Origin: Pithys albifrons albifrons | Lineage: Eukaryota; Chordata; Aves; Passeriformes; Thamnophilidae | NCBI RefSeq assembly: GCF_047495875.1 | Contig: NC_092459.1 | Span: forward strand, 38,483,490 to 38,547,489 | Reading direction: 5' to 3' | Length of the DNA stretch: 64,000 bases | In this document: one piece after another, positions 49,375-58,211 of the stretch | Numbering within the stretch: the stretch's first letter is position 1 | How the letters are laid out: every line of letters starts with the position of its first letter | The notes under the pieces: generated by a model | The model's database searches: none | What the model was told of the DNA's origin: nothing | Seen by the model: only the letters and a program-made list of their open reading frames with translations | Made by a program: the position numbers and the translations under genes

Positions 49375-49392
49375 TGGCGCCCAACGTGGGGC
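49375..49392 (+). other. Primer binding site, tRNA-Lys type
   Basis: TGGCGCCCAACGTGGGGC lies 5 nt after the 5' LTR. It is complementary to the 3' end of the tRNA-Lys(1,2) class, and would prime minus-strand DNA synthesis. Confidence 0.85.
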
Positions 49393-49430
49393 TTGTAAAC
49401 AAAGAAGGATAACTGCTATTTTGTGGCACC

Positions 49431-51089
49431 ATGTGGGTCTTGAGCTTAGGGTTCATCAGGACCATCCTGTATAATATATTGGCTTTTTGTTGGTACAAAT
49501 TCATGCCAAAAGGAGCGGCAGGTTTAAGTCTTATCAACAAATCAATGAGCAAAACTCAAATAGCCGCAATTATTATTGAGTTCTTACTCTGGATTTATGG
49601 TGCCATGAATTCGATGCCTTTGGATGTCATGTGGGTGGTGCTCTCCAGGCTGTTTTCCTGCCGCAACCTAAGCTGCTACCTCTGGGGATTCAGTGATAAT
49701 AGTACGGACCCTTGGGAAGGAACAAAGGGGAATCTCTTCTCCCAACCCTTTGTCCATTCCCCATTCAAGTCTGCTACAACAGCTTTTGAGATGTTTAAAT
49801 TCTCCCTGGATGCCAGAGATATCTTGCTCTTTATGGTTTTTCTGCAGGGTTGTATCCCTGCAGCTTACAGAATGTTTGAAGGTAGGGCCAGGGTTTTTCC
49901 AGAATGCATTCAGAAACCTAGCCCAGTGAAGGGGGAAAAGCGAGAGAATAAAACCCCTGATGCCACAGTGAAGGGAGAAAAGGATGAGGCTAAACCAGGA
50001 GGACAGGCCAAGCCTATGGAAGTTGCCCCTATTCAGAAAAGGAAATATAAGACCAAATTAGACCATCCAGCAGACGATGAGGGGGCTGCTGCACCTCCAC
50101 AGCAAGCAGACCCAGAGCCTGAGATCATCACTGAGTCATTGTCATTTGATAATCTCCGTAGTTTGCGGAAAGACATTGCTCGACACCCGGGTGAGCCCAT
50201 CCTGACTTGGTTGATCCGAGTTTGGGACCTTATGGGTGAAACCTTACAACTGGATGGTGCTGAAGCCAGGTTTTTGGGGGCTCTGGCCCAGGATGTGGCT
50301 ATTGAACAGGTGTTCGTGAGGGAATCAAAGCCCCTTTCACTCTGGGCACGACTTCTAACGAGTGTAAGAGAGAAGTTTGTTTATAGAGAAATCCTGCAGG
50401 AACATCATATTAGGAAGACTTGGAAGACGATGGAAGAAGGAATTTTACGTCTGAGGGAGATGGCAATGATGGACGTGCTTTTTGGAAGAGGTGGGCAAGC
50501 CAATAATGACCCTGACAAGGTCAGATGCACACCACATATGTGGTGGAACCTTTCACGCTCGGGGCCAGCTGAATACACCGATTTCCTGGCATCTATGTAT
50601 AGGGAAGAGAACCAAGAAACAGTGGGCGCTATAGCAAATAAGCTCCAGATATATGAAGGCATGACCCACAGCCCAATGCAGGCCCGTATTTCTGCTGTAG
50701 AGACATTGGTTGAGAGTCTCAAGACGCTGCCTGCAGAGGTAAAAGCGATCAGAGAGGAAATTAGGGAAAGTCTCCAAGTGGCACCAGTGCGAATGAGAAC
50801 CTCTGAAGTCAGAGCCAGACGCCCCCCAGCCAGAGGAAGTGGACAGACCTCACGAACTGAGATGTGGTACTTCCTGGCCAAACATGGAGAAGACATGGGA
50901 CGGTGGGATGGGAAACCCACCCGTGCCCTTGCAGCCCGAGTACAAGAACTGAAGGAGAATGGAAGAAGGTCAGTGAGAGTAAGTGCAGTCCCAGTTTCCC
51001 ACGGGCAAGAATCTGACCCACAGGAGGGCACCTCCCAGGTGTACTCATCGAGAAAAGGTTCTGACCGCTATGACCAGGATCAGTGTTAG
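49431..51089 (+). CDS. gag: ERV gag (552 codons) with hydrophobic N-terminus
   Basis: This is the structural polyprotein of the retrovirus-like element, starting at ATG 49431 (GCACCATG context). Residues 2-23, 43-58 and 130-145 are strongly hydrophobic and could be membrane segments. A charged, Pro/Lys/Glu-rich linker follows (about 151-232). A capsid-like helical region runs from about 236 to 445 (RKDIARHPGEPILTWLIR, then SLWARLLTSVREKF), of the kind found in ERV-L Gag, the lineage that gave rise to mouse Fv1. Residues 455-552 are basic and polar. No CCHC zinc knuckle is present. The frame ends at a TAG (51087-51089) that is in frame with pol. The hydrophobic N-terminus is unusual for Gag, which normally relies on myristate or basic residues. 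Confidence 0.85.
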   Translation: MWVLSLGFIRTILYNILAFCWYKFMPKGAAGLSLINKSMSKTQIAAIIIEFLLWIYGAMNSMPLDVMWVVLSRLFSCRNLSCYLWGFSDNSTDPWEGTKGNLFSQPFVHSPFKSATTAFEMFKFSLDARDILLFMVFLQGCIPAAYRMFEGRARVFPECIQKPSPVKGEKRENKTPDATVKGEKDEAKPGGQAKPMEVAPIQKRKYKTKLDHPADDEGAAAPPQQADPEPEIITESLSFDNLRSLRKDIARHPGEPILTWLIRVWDLMGETLQLDGAEARFLGALAQDVAIEQVFVRESKPLSLWARLLTSVREKFVYREILQEHHIRKTWKTMEEGILRLREMAMMDVLFGRGGQANNDPDKVRCTPHMWWNLSRSGPAEYTDFLASMYREENQETVGAIANKLQIYEGMTHSPMQARISAVETLVESLKTLPAEVKAIREEIRESLQVAPVRMRTSEVRARRPPARGSGQTSRTEMWYFLAKHGEDMGRWDGKPTRALAARVQELKENGRRSVRVSAVPVSHGQESDPQEGTSQVYSSRKGSDRYDQDQC

Positions 51090-51123
51090 AGGGGCCCTGC
51101 CTCTAGCCAGGTAGAGGCACGGG
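51087..51123 (+). promoter_or_regulatory. Gag-pol amber readthrough site with downstream hairpin
   Basis: The TAG (51087-51089) is followed by AGGGGCCC and then a perfect 7-bp stem (51098-51104 with 51113-51119, loop AGCCAGGT). CCC and GGG outside a one-base bulge can extend it. The loop could also pair with CCTGGT at 51159-51164 to make a pseudoknot. The arrangement, including the 8-nt spacer, resembles the gammaretroviral readthrough signal. Function here is inferred. Confidence 0.6.
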
Positions 51124-54100
51124 ACAACCGTGTCTATTGGACTGTGTGGATTCGATGGCCTGGTACATCAGACCCACAAAAGTATAAGGCTTTGGTTGAT
51201 ACTGGCGCTCAATGCACATTAATGCCATCAGGACATGTGGGCTCAGAAACTATTTCTATTTCTGGGGTGACAGGGGGATCTCAAGAGTTGACTGTGCTAG
51301 AAGCTGAAGTGAGCTTGACAGGGAGAGATTGGCAGAAACACCCCATTGTGACTGGTCCAGCCGCCCCATGTATCCTGGGCATTGACTACCTCAGGAATGG
51401 ATATTTTAAGGACCCAAAGGGGCATAGATGGGCTTTTGGAATAGCCACTGTACAGACAGAAGGGATTGAACAATTGAACTCATTGCCAGGTCTCTCAGAA
51501 AGTCCTTCTGCTGTTGGACTGTTGAAAGTTGAGGAACAGCAAGTGCCAATTGCCACCACGACAGTGCACCGTCGGCAATACCGAACGAACCATGATGCTG
51601 TGATCCCCATCCATAAGATGATCCGTGAACTGGAGAGCCAAGGGGTGGTCAGCAAAACCCACTCACCCTTCAACAGCCCCATCTGGCCTGTGCATAAGTC
51701 TGATGGAGAATGGAGATTGACTGTGGACTATCGTGGCTTGAATGAAGTTACCCCACCGCTGAGTGCCGCTGTGCCGGACATGCTGGAGCTCCAGTATGAA
51801 CTGGAGTCCAGGGCAGCAAAGTGGTATGCCACTATTGACATTGCTAATGCGTTCTTCTCCATTCCTCTGGCACCAGAGTGCAGGCCACAGTTTGCTTTTA
51901 CCTGGAGGGGCGAGCAGTACACCTGGAACCGACTACCCCAGGGGTGGAAACACAGTCCCACCATCTGTCATGGACTGATCCAGACTGCACTGGAGAAGGG
52001 TGAGGCTCCAGAACACCTGCAATACATTGATGACATCATTGTGTGGGGGGACACAGCAGAAGAGGTTTTTCAGAAAGGAGAGAAAATCATCCAGATCCTT
52101 TTGGGAGCTGGCTTTGCCATCAAACGGAGTAAGGTTAAGGGACCAGCCCAAGAGATCCAGTTCCTGGGAGTGAAGTGGCAGGATGGACGCCATCAGATTC
52201 CAACAGAAGTCATCAATAAGATCACAGCAATGTCTCCACCTACCAGCAAAAAGGAAACACAAGCCTTCCTGGGTGCCATAGGGTTCTGGAGGATGCATAT
52301 CCCAGCATACAGTCAGATCGTAAGCCCTCTCTACTTGGTAACCCGTAAGAAGAATGATTTCCACTGGGGCCCTGAGCAGCAACAAGCCTTTGACCAGATT
52401 AAGCATGAGATTGCTCAGGCTGTAGCCCTTGGACCAGTCAGGACAGGACCAGACATACAGAACATGCTCTACTCCGCCGCCGGGAATAATGGCCTGTCTT
52501 GGAGCCTTTGGCAGAAGGTGCCTGGTGAGACTCGAGGCCGACCACTTGGATTCTGGAGCCGAGGCTACAGAGGATCTGAAGCCAACTATACCCCCACAGA
52601 GAAAGAGATCCTAGCCGCCTATGAAGGAGTTCAAGCCGCCTCAGAGGTGATTGGCACAGAAGCACAGCTGTTTCTGGCACCTCGACTACCAGTGCTGAAG
52701 TGGATGTTGTCAGGACAGGCTGCCTCTACACATCACGCCACTGATGCTACCTGGAGCAAGTGGATTGCCCTGATTACGCAGTGCGCCCGTATAGGAAAAT
52801 CAAATCGCCCTGGGATCCTGGAAATCATCACAAACTGGCCTGAAGGTGAAAATTTTGGTCTAGCAGATGAAGAGGAAGAGCAGGTGACACGTGCGGAAGA
52901 AGCTCCACCATACAATCAATTGCCAAAAGAGGAAATACGCTACGCCCTCTTCACCGATGGCTCCTGTCGCATTGTAGGGACTAATTGCAAATGGAAAGCA
53001 GCTGTATGGAGTCCCACACGACAAGTTGCAGAAGCTACTGAAGGAGAAGGTGGGTCGAGTCAGTTTGCAGAGCTTAAAGCCGTGCAGTTGGCCCTGGACA
53101 TTGCTGAACGAGAGAAATGGCCAAAGCTTTACCTCTACACTGACTCATGGATGGTGGCCAATGCTCTCTGGGGATGGTTAGACCGATGGAAGAAAACCAA
53201 TTGGAAACGCAGAGGGAAACCCATCTGGGCTGCCGATATATGGCAAGATATTGCCACCCGAGTAGAGAAGCTGATTGTGAGAGTCCGCCACGTAGACGCA
53301 CACGTGCCCAAAAATCGGGCCAATGAGGAACATCTCAACAGCCAACAGGCAGACCAAGCTGCGCAAGTGAAAGTATCACAGACAGATCTGGACTGGCAGC
53401 ACAAGGGAGAGCTGTTCTTGGCTCGATGGGCCCATGATGCCTCGGGCCATCAGGGCAGAGATGCCACTTATAAATGGGCACGAGACCGAGGGGTGGATTT
53501 AACCATGGACATTATCTCTCAGGTTATCCACGACTGCGAGACATGTGCTGCCATTAAGCAGGCTAAGAGAGTGAAGCCCCTGTGGTATGGTGGACGCTGG
53601 GATAAGTATAAGTACGGGGAGGCCTGGCAGGTTGACTACATCACACTGCCACAGACCCGCCAAGGCAAGCGCTATGTGCTCACCATGGTGGAAGCAACCA
53701 CAGGGTGGCTGGAGACACACCCAGTGCCTCACGCCACTGCTCGGAACACCATCCTAGGCCTGGAAAAACAAGTGCTGTGGCGACATGGCACCCCAGAACG
53801 AATTGAGTCAGATAATGGAACTCATTTCAAAAACAGCTTAGTTGCTACCTGGGCGAGAGAACATGGCATTGAGTGGGTGTATCATATCCCCTACCATGCA
53901 CCAGCTGCCGGGAAAGTTGAGCGGTGTAATGGACTGTTGAAAACCACTTTGAAGGCGTTGGGTGGAGGGACTTTCAAACACTGGGATCAACACTTAGCAA
54001 AAGCTACATGGCTAGTCAACACTAGAGGCTCTGTCAATCGAGCCGGCCCTGCCCAATCAGAACCCCTTCACACTGTAGATGGAGACAAAGTCCCTGTAAT

Positions 54101-54302
54101 ACACCTGAGAGGTATGCTAGGGAAAACAGTCTGGATCAACCCTGCCTCAGGCAAAGGCAAACCCATTCGTGGGGTTGTCTTTGCTCAAGGATCTCGTTCC
54201 ACCTGGTGGGTGATGCAGGAAGATGGAGAGACACGATGTGTACCTCAAGGGGAACTTATCTCTGGGCAAACGACTCATATTACTGTATTTGTAAACACTT
54301 AA
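51090..54302 (+). CDS. pol: ERV pol (protease, RT, RNase H, integrase), read through from gag
   Basis: This is the enzymatic part of the element, in the same frame as gag and open from the codon after the TAG to TAA at 54300-54302, with no suitable ATG at its start. Residues are counted from 51144. Protease has LVDTGAQ (active Asp19). Reverse transcriptase has Asp232 and YIDD (294-297). RNase H has Asp605, Glu643, Asp667 and Asp737. Integrase has an HHCC finger (His764, His769, Cys798, Cys801) and the catalytic triad Asp831, Asp890, Glu926. All key residues are present. With gag it would form a polyprotein of about 1,620 residues. Without env it would be expected to move only within the cell. 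Confidence 0.9.
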   Translation, partial: RGPASSQVEARDNRVYWTVWIRWPGTSDPQKYKALVDTGAQCTLMPSGHVGSETISISGVTGGSQELTVLEAEVSLTGRDWQKHPIVTGPAAPCILGIDYLRNGYFKDPKGHRWAFGIATVQTEGIEQLNSLPGLSESPSAVGLLKVEEQQVPIATTTVHRRQYRTNHDAVIPIHKMIRELESQGVVSKTHSPFNSPIWPVHKSDGEWRLTVDYRGLNEVTPPLSAAVPDMLELQYELESRAAKWYATIDIANAFFSIPLAPECRPQFAFTWRGEQYTWNRLPQGWKHSPTICHGLIQTALEKGEAPEHLQYIDDIIVWGDTAEEVFQKGEKIIQILLGAGFAIKRSKVKGPAQEIQFLGVKWQDGRHQIPTEVINKITAMSPPTSKKETQAFLGAIGFWRMHIPAYSQIVSPLYLVTRKKNDFHWGPEQQQAFDQIKHEIAQAVALGPVRTGPDIQNMLYSAAGNNGLSWSLWQKVPGETRGRPLGFWSRGYRGSEANYTPTEKEILAAYEGVQAASEVIGTEAQLFLAPRLPVLKWMLSGQAASTHHATDATWSKWIALITQCARIGKSNRPGILEIITNWPEGENFGLADEEEEQVTRAEEAPPYNQLPKEEIRYALFTDGSCRIVGTNCKWKAAVWSPTRQVAEATEGEGGSSQFAELKAVQLALDIAEREKWPKLYLYTDSWMVANALWGWLDRWKKTNWKRRGKPIWAADIWQDIATRVEKLIVRVRHVDAHVPKNRANEEHLNSQQADQAAQVKVSQTDLDWQHKGELFLARWAHDASGHQGRDATYKWARDRGVDLTMDIISQVIHDCETCAAIKQAKRVKPLWYGGRWDKYKYGEAWQVDYITLPQTRQGKRYVLTMVEATTGWLETHPVPHATARNTILGLEKQVLWRHGTPERIESDNGTHFKNSLVATWAREHGIEWVYHIPYHAPAAGKVERCNGLLKTTLKALGGGTFKHWDQHLAKATWLVNTRGSVNRAGPAQSEPLHTVDGDKVPVIHLRGMLGKTVWINPASGKGKPIRGVVFAQGSRSTWWVMQEDGETRCVPQGELISGQTTHITVFVNT

Positions 54303-54368
54303 TTATTTGAAAGAAAATTTAAGTTTAATGTAGAGTATCGGCATGGAAGAGAATTTAGGGGTGGATAA

Positions 54369-54905
54369 TGTTGTAGTTTGGGATTATTATGTAAATTCTC
54401 TCCCCTGCCACTTAACTGCCCAGGCCAGCGGTTAACAAAAGAAGCAGTTAACTGTGATCGCTGGGGTGGGGGCAGGTTTGTCTCTTTTGGTTTTTTTTTG
54501 GATATTCTCCTCAGTCTTGGCTCGGCGGAACGGGGGAGTGGGGGCTCCAAGGAGGCAGGCTGCCCTGCTGGTTACTGCTGGGGTTTTCCCTGGCTGTCGT
54601 GCCGCTGCCTACTTCGGACCACTTTTTTCCTGCCGTGCTGCTGCCTGCCTTGGATTTGCTGCTGGTTGCTCGTACCTTTCTGCTTCTTGGACGGGGAACA
54701 CAGGGGGAAGAGACTGAGTCCATCTGAAAGCCCACTGCTCGTCTGTTTCGCTGGAGAGGGACTGAAACTCACTCTGCAGCCAGCCGGGCTGTGACAAGGA
54801 CACTTAAGTATAACCTTTTCTCCCGGAGGAAAACCTGCTGGGTTTTGTTGTTGTTTTTTTTTTTTTTTTTCTCTTATGGTGTTGGGGAAGTGGGTTGCAC
54901 TAGTC

Positions 54906-54944
<39 letters not shown>

Positions 54945-55070
54945 CAGTTATCCTTCTTGTATTAAAATTCCTTTTCTTAAATTTGATAAAGAGTGGTGTG
55001 ATTATTGTGGAGGAGGCCCCTCCCCTGCTTGTGGGTAAAACATTTTGGTTTTTCCCCTCAAACCGAGACA
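54369..55070 (+). repeat. 3' LTR of the ERV
   Basis: The 702-bp partner of the 5' LTR has the same TG...CA ends and sits directly before the CCATT duplication. The preceding purine-rich stretch (TTTAGGGGTGGATAA) is a weak polypurine tract. Confidence 0.92.
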
Positions 55071-55075
55071 CCATT

Positions 55076-55321
55076 ACATGTGAGGGAGTCCTGCTTTTCT
55101 GGGGATGGCTGATCACCTGCCTACTGATGGGAGGTGGTGAATTAATTCCTTGTTTTGCTTGACTTGCGTGCATGTCTTTTGCTTTACTTGTCAAACTGTC
55201 TTTATCTCAAGGCACGAGTTTTTTCACTTTTACTCTTCTGATTCCCTCCTCCATATCACTCAGGGGGAGTGGGCGAGTGGCCATGCGGGACTGAGTTGCT
55301 GGCTGAGCTTAAACCATGACA
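55076..55321 (+). mobile_element. Older solo LTR, right part
   Basis: This continues the LTR started at 48331 and ends ...AAACCATGACA. It is followed by TACAC at 55322-55326, the same 5 bp found before 48331. The two parts together give about 580 bp bounded by TG and CA, so this was a solo LTR before the ERV inserted. Confidence 0.85.
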
Positions 55322-55326
55322 TACAC

Positions 55327-56955
55327 ACAGTTTAGGAAACCATTCAATAAACCCAGGGATTAGTTTCATGATAGAAAATGAGTATGAGCTTTACAAAAAA
55401 GCTTGTTTATATTCGCAGTTTGCAGATCTACAGTTGTCCTTGTCTCTGGTTGTGTATTATTGGTCTTCATAATCAAAGCTTTCATTGCTGTAAATAATTT
55501 GTACAGCCAATCTTTACTGTTTCAAAGTTTTTTGAAACTTGTACAAAGTATGAGTATAGATATCCAGATTAAACCAAAATGTTTATTAACTTTTTTCTGC
55601 TTATTTCCTAACACTAGTATACTTTTTGCCTGTAAACATGTACTCTTAATAGAACATGATCAAGTGAAGCTTCAGATTTACTTTTTGCACTCTTGAACTT
55701 TCTGATTATTTTCAAACAAAATTCCTGAGTTCCAGAAGTACTTCTATATAGAAAAGTGAAAATTAAAGTTATGTCCTCCATAAAATAGAAGTGAAAAGCA
55801 CCCTTATACTACCTTTTGTTTTGAAAGAGAAGCAAAACAAGAAAGAATTAAAAAAGGAGCAAGAAAAAAAAAAAAGACAAAAGCAGGAAAGAAGGCAACA
55901 AAAGGAAGAAAACAGCAAAGAAAAAATTGTTAAGACTGTGAGGAATTAATATGGATATCAAGTTTTGATATTTTGACCTCCACTCTCTTCCTATACCAAC
56001 TTTTTATTATTAAATCATGACTTTGCTTAGCCACTTACAACATACTCACTGTTAATGAAATTATTCAGACACATGGAAGAAATAATATTAGAAATTGGAA
56101 TTCCTGCAAATATTTTTCCCGCTGGAGCACTCAGACAACAAAAAGAAAATATCATGCAATAATTCTTTCAGTTTTTCCTAAGAACTCAAGGAGAACCATG
56201 GGAGCTATTGAATTTATTTGTTTATATCTATGGTATGAGATACTCATTCCAGTCTTTTAATTCATATTCAAGGTGAAATACTGTCTCTGTTGAAATCAAT
56301 GAGAGTTTTGTTATTGATTTCAATGAAACCACAATTTGGTCTCTATACTTTCTCTCACAGCTTAGAGAGATTCTTAAAAAAAATCAGGCAAACTACAGCA
56401 CAGGGATCCAAGTCATTATAGTTTTATTTTTTTTTGTGGCAGAAGGAAGAAATGTTTTCATTCTATTGAAAGACTGTGCTGTTTATGTGGTGCAATATCT
56501 TGAGTCAATCTGCCGGGTTCATACACAAATGTTCTTCTTGACAGACTTCTGATGTTACAGTATTACAATGACAATATATTTTTTCATTGATTCGGTTACT
56601 AATTTCATAATGGCAAATATTCATAACCCATTTTCGCTGTTTAGAAAAGAACACTACATGAAATGTTAATGTATGAAAAAGCAGTGAAACCATTTTTACA
56701 TTAGTGCAATCATATGTAACTATAAAGTGATTGTATAATAGGAGTATGTATTACACTTCTATCTGCTTATTTTTCCCCTGATTTATTCCCATATGGTTAG
56801 CAGGGTATAAGAATGGGCAATTACAACACTGCACTGACTTTCTCAATGCATCACCATATTGAACACCCTACTCTAATGTAAAATACCACAGAGATACTAC
56901 TCTTTTCACAAAGCATTGTCCACAGATTCAAGCCACAGGCTTTATCCAGTCATTG
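55327..56955. other. AT-rich DNA with purine-rich tracts
   Basis: A purine-rich stretch occupies about 55825-55930. No exon, RNA gene or mobile element could be supported. Confidence 0.5.
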
Positions 56956-56967
56956 CTTGCACTGGTG

Positions 56968-57322
56968 GGCAGTCCTGTGGTGTAAGGGAGAGCACTCCAG
57001 ACTCCGAATCCCAAGGTCCTGAGTTTGAGTCTCAGTGGGACCATCCCCTGGCAGTTCAATGCCTCCCTGCCATCCCATCCCGTCACATCTCGGATGCTCA
57101 GCAGGGTCAGCCCCGGTTAGTACTGGGTGCTCTGACAGTCCTGAGGACTTCACTGTCATCGTCCAAGCTCGCTCAGCCGTGGCTGATGAACTTCAGGAGG
57201 GGCCAGTTCTGCGCACGCTGTGCCTCACCTAAAAATCCACTGTGCAGGCTGGAAGGGCACACCCATGTGGGGGGAGCCCTGCCCAAATCTGCATTCGCGA
57301 AGTTTGGCCATACATACAGATA
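56968..57322 (+). mobile_element. Composite SINE: tRNA-Gln-like head, 5S-like middle, RTE-derived tail
   Basis: The element is 355 bp, flanked by a perfect 12-bp target duplication CTTGCACTGGTG (56956-56967 and 57323-57334). The head (56970-57044) aligns with tRNA-Gln: box A GTGGTGTAAGGG, a degenerate anticodon stem with CCG in the anticodon position, and a T arm CTGAG/CTCAG. The middle (about 57078-57136) has the 5S rRNA internal promoter motif (ATCTCGGATGCTCAGCAGGG, then GGTTAGTACT). The last part matches the RTE LINE at 21.3-23.2 kb, including its 5' region (CACTGTCATCGTCCA...) and its 3' end (CAAATCT...TTCGCGAAG). It is therefore probably mobilised by that LINE family. Confidence 0.8.
56970..57044 (+). 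pseudogene. tRNA-Gln-like sequence (SINE promoter, not a functional tRNA)
   Basis: The length and the D and T arms fit tRNA-Gln. The anticodon stem no longer pairs, and the anticodon position reads CCG rather than CTG or TTG. It is part of the SINE and would supply RNA polymerase III boxes A and B. Confidence 0.7.
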
Positions 57323-57334
57323 CTTGCACTGGTG

Positions 57335-57758
57335 AAGAGCCTGGACTGCATGTCCTATGAGGAGTAGCTGATGGAGCTGGGGCTGTTTAGCCTGGGAGAG
57401 ACTCAGGGGGGACCTTATCGCTCTCTACAACTGTTTTAAAGGAGCTTGTATCCAGGTAGGGATCAGCCTCTTCTCCCAAGTAACCAGCGACAGGACAAGA
57501 GACACAGCCTTACACTGCTCCAGTGGAGGTTCAGTAGGGACATTAGTAGGAATTTCTTCACAGTAAGGGTGATATCGGAAAGGACTGCCCAGGGAGGTGG
57601 TGTCCTGCAGGTGTTTAAGGAAATAAAGGCTGGATGTGGCACTCAGTGCCAAGTGTAGCTGACATGGCGATGTTGGGTCCTAGGATAGACGGGATCATCT
57701 CAGAGAAGTCTTTTCCAACCGAACTGATTCTGGGATTTCTGTGATTTTGTGATTACCA
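57335..57758 (+). mobile_element. CR1 LINE 3' end
   Basis: A 5'-truncated CR1 starts immediately after the SINE target duplication (CTATGAGGAGTAGCTGATGG) and ends TTTCTGTGATTTTGTGATT. The SINE probably inserted next to or at the edge of it. Confidence 0.85.
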
Positions 57759-57943
57759 TTCAGCAAACTGCTCTCCAGATGGAAAGCAACCACCAAAGGA
57801 GCAAAGGCTTTTAAAGAACTAAAAGATTTTTAGGCCTTCTGGGTAAAAAAAGAAACAAATGAAACAAAACAAAGAAAAAAACACAATTCCTCCAAACAAA
57901 CAAATAAAAAAATAACCAAACAAAAAACACGAAAAAAAGGCAG

Positions 57944-57963
57944 GGCGGCGGCGGCGGCGGCGG
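57944..57963 (+). repeat. (CGG)n trinucleotide run at the edge of the CpG island
   Basis: About six to seven CGG units. Such runs are common in 5' UTRs and promoters. Confidence 0.9.
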
Positions 57964-58040
57964 CCTTGGGGCTTTCAGCATCCGAGCACATCCACCCTTT
58001 TCCAAGAGGGAAGCCGCAAGAGCCGCGCGCGCTCCCTCAC

Positions 58041-58200
58041 CAGGATAACGGGCCCGCCTCGGATCGGCGGGAGCACCGCCCCCCGCCCTGTGCCCGCGCA
58101 TGCGCCCCGGCTGGCGCACGCGCGGCTGGCGCCCGGCCCCCGGCGCGGTGAGACCCGTCCGGCCCCCCGCGGGCAGCGCTGCCCCCGTCCGCAGCGCCCC
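58041..58200 (-). other. Speculative first exon of a divergent minus-strand transcript
   Basis: Reading leftwards in the CpG island, TATCCTG|GTGAG gives a near-consensus minus-strand donor at 58041/58040. An ATG about 60 nt upstream opens a short frame (MRGHRAGGG...) that reaches the donor in phase 1. The position, head-to-head with MANEA, would suit the missing 5' end of the unidentified minus-strand gene described below. GC-rich DNA easily produces such patterns, so confidence is low. Confidence 0.25.
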
Positions 58201-58211
58201 TGCGTCCCGCG
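58100..58211 (+). other. MANEA: Putative non-coding exon 1 of MANEA (5' boundary unknown)
   Basis: The sequence ends at a near-consensus donor (CGCG, then GTGAGTAAC from 58212) inside the CpG island. It is the best candidate to join the exon 2 acceptor at 63369. No start codon in frame with MANEA is expected, because translation starts within exon 2. The transcription start cannot be placed, so the left edge is arbitrary, set near the NRF1-like site. An alternative donor (GGCGCG|GTGAGA) lies about 60 bp upstream. Confidence 0.5.

Larger units (their letters stand above)
48671..55070 (+). mobile_element. Young env-less endogenous retrovirus with open gag and pol frames (class III/ERVL-like)
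   Basis: The element is 6.4 kb: LTR, Lys-type primer site, gag, pol, LTR. CCATT flanks both ends (48666-48670 and 55071-55075). Only 66 bp separate the pol stop from the 3' LTR, so there is no env. The 5-bp duplication and the character of Gag and RT suggest ERV class III (ERVL); the Lys primer site is more usual in class II. No dUTPase, found in many ERVLs, is evident after integrase. It lies antisense in, or upstream of, the unidentified gene and 3 kb upstream of the MANEA CpG island, in the same orientation as MANEA. Confidence 0.9.

Noticed and set aside
51144..51146. Independent start codon for pol
   Set aside because: The codon is GTG and the frame is open back to the gag TAG, so readthrough explains pol expression better.
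56970..57044. Functional tRNA gene
   Set aside because: The anticodon stem is unpaired and the sequence is part of a SINE with a target duplication.
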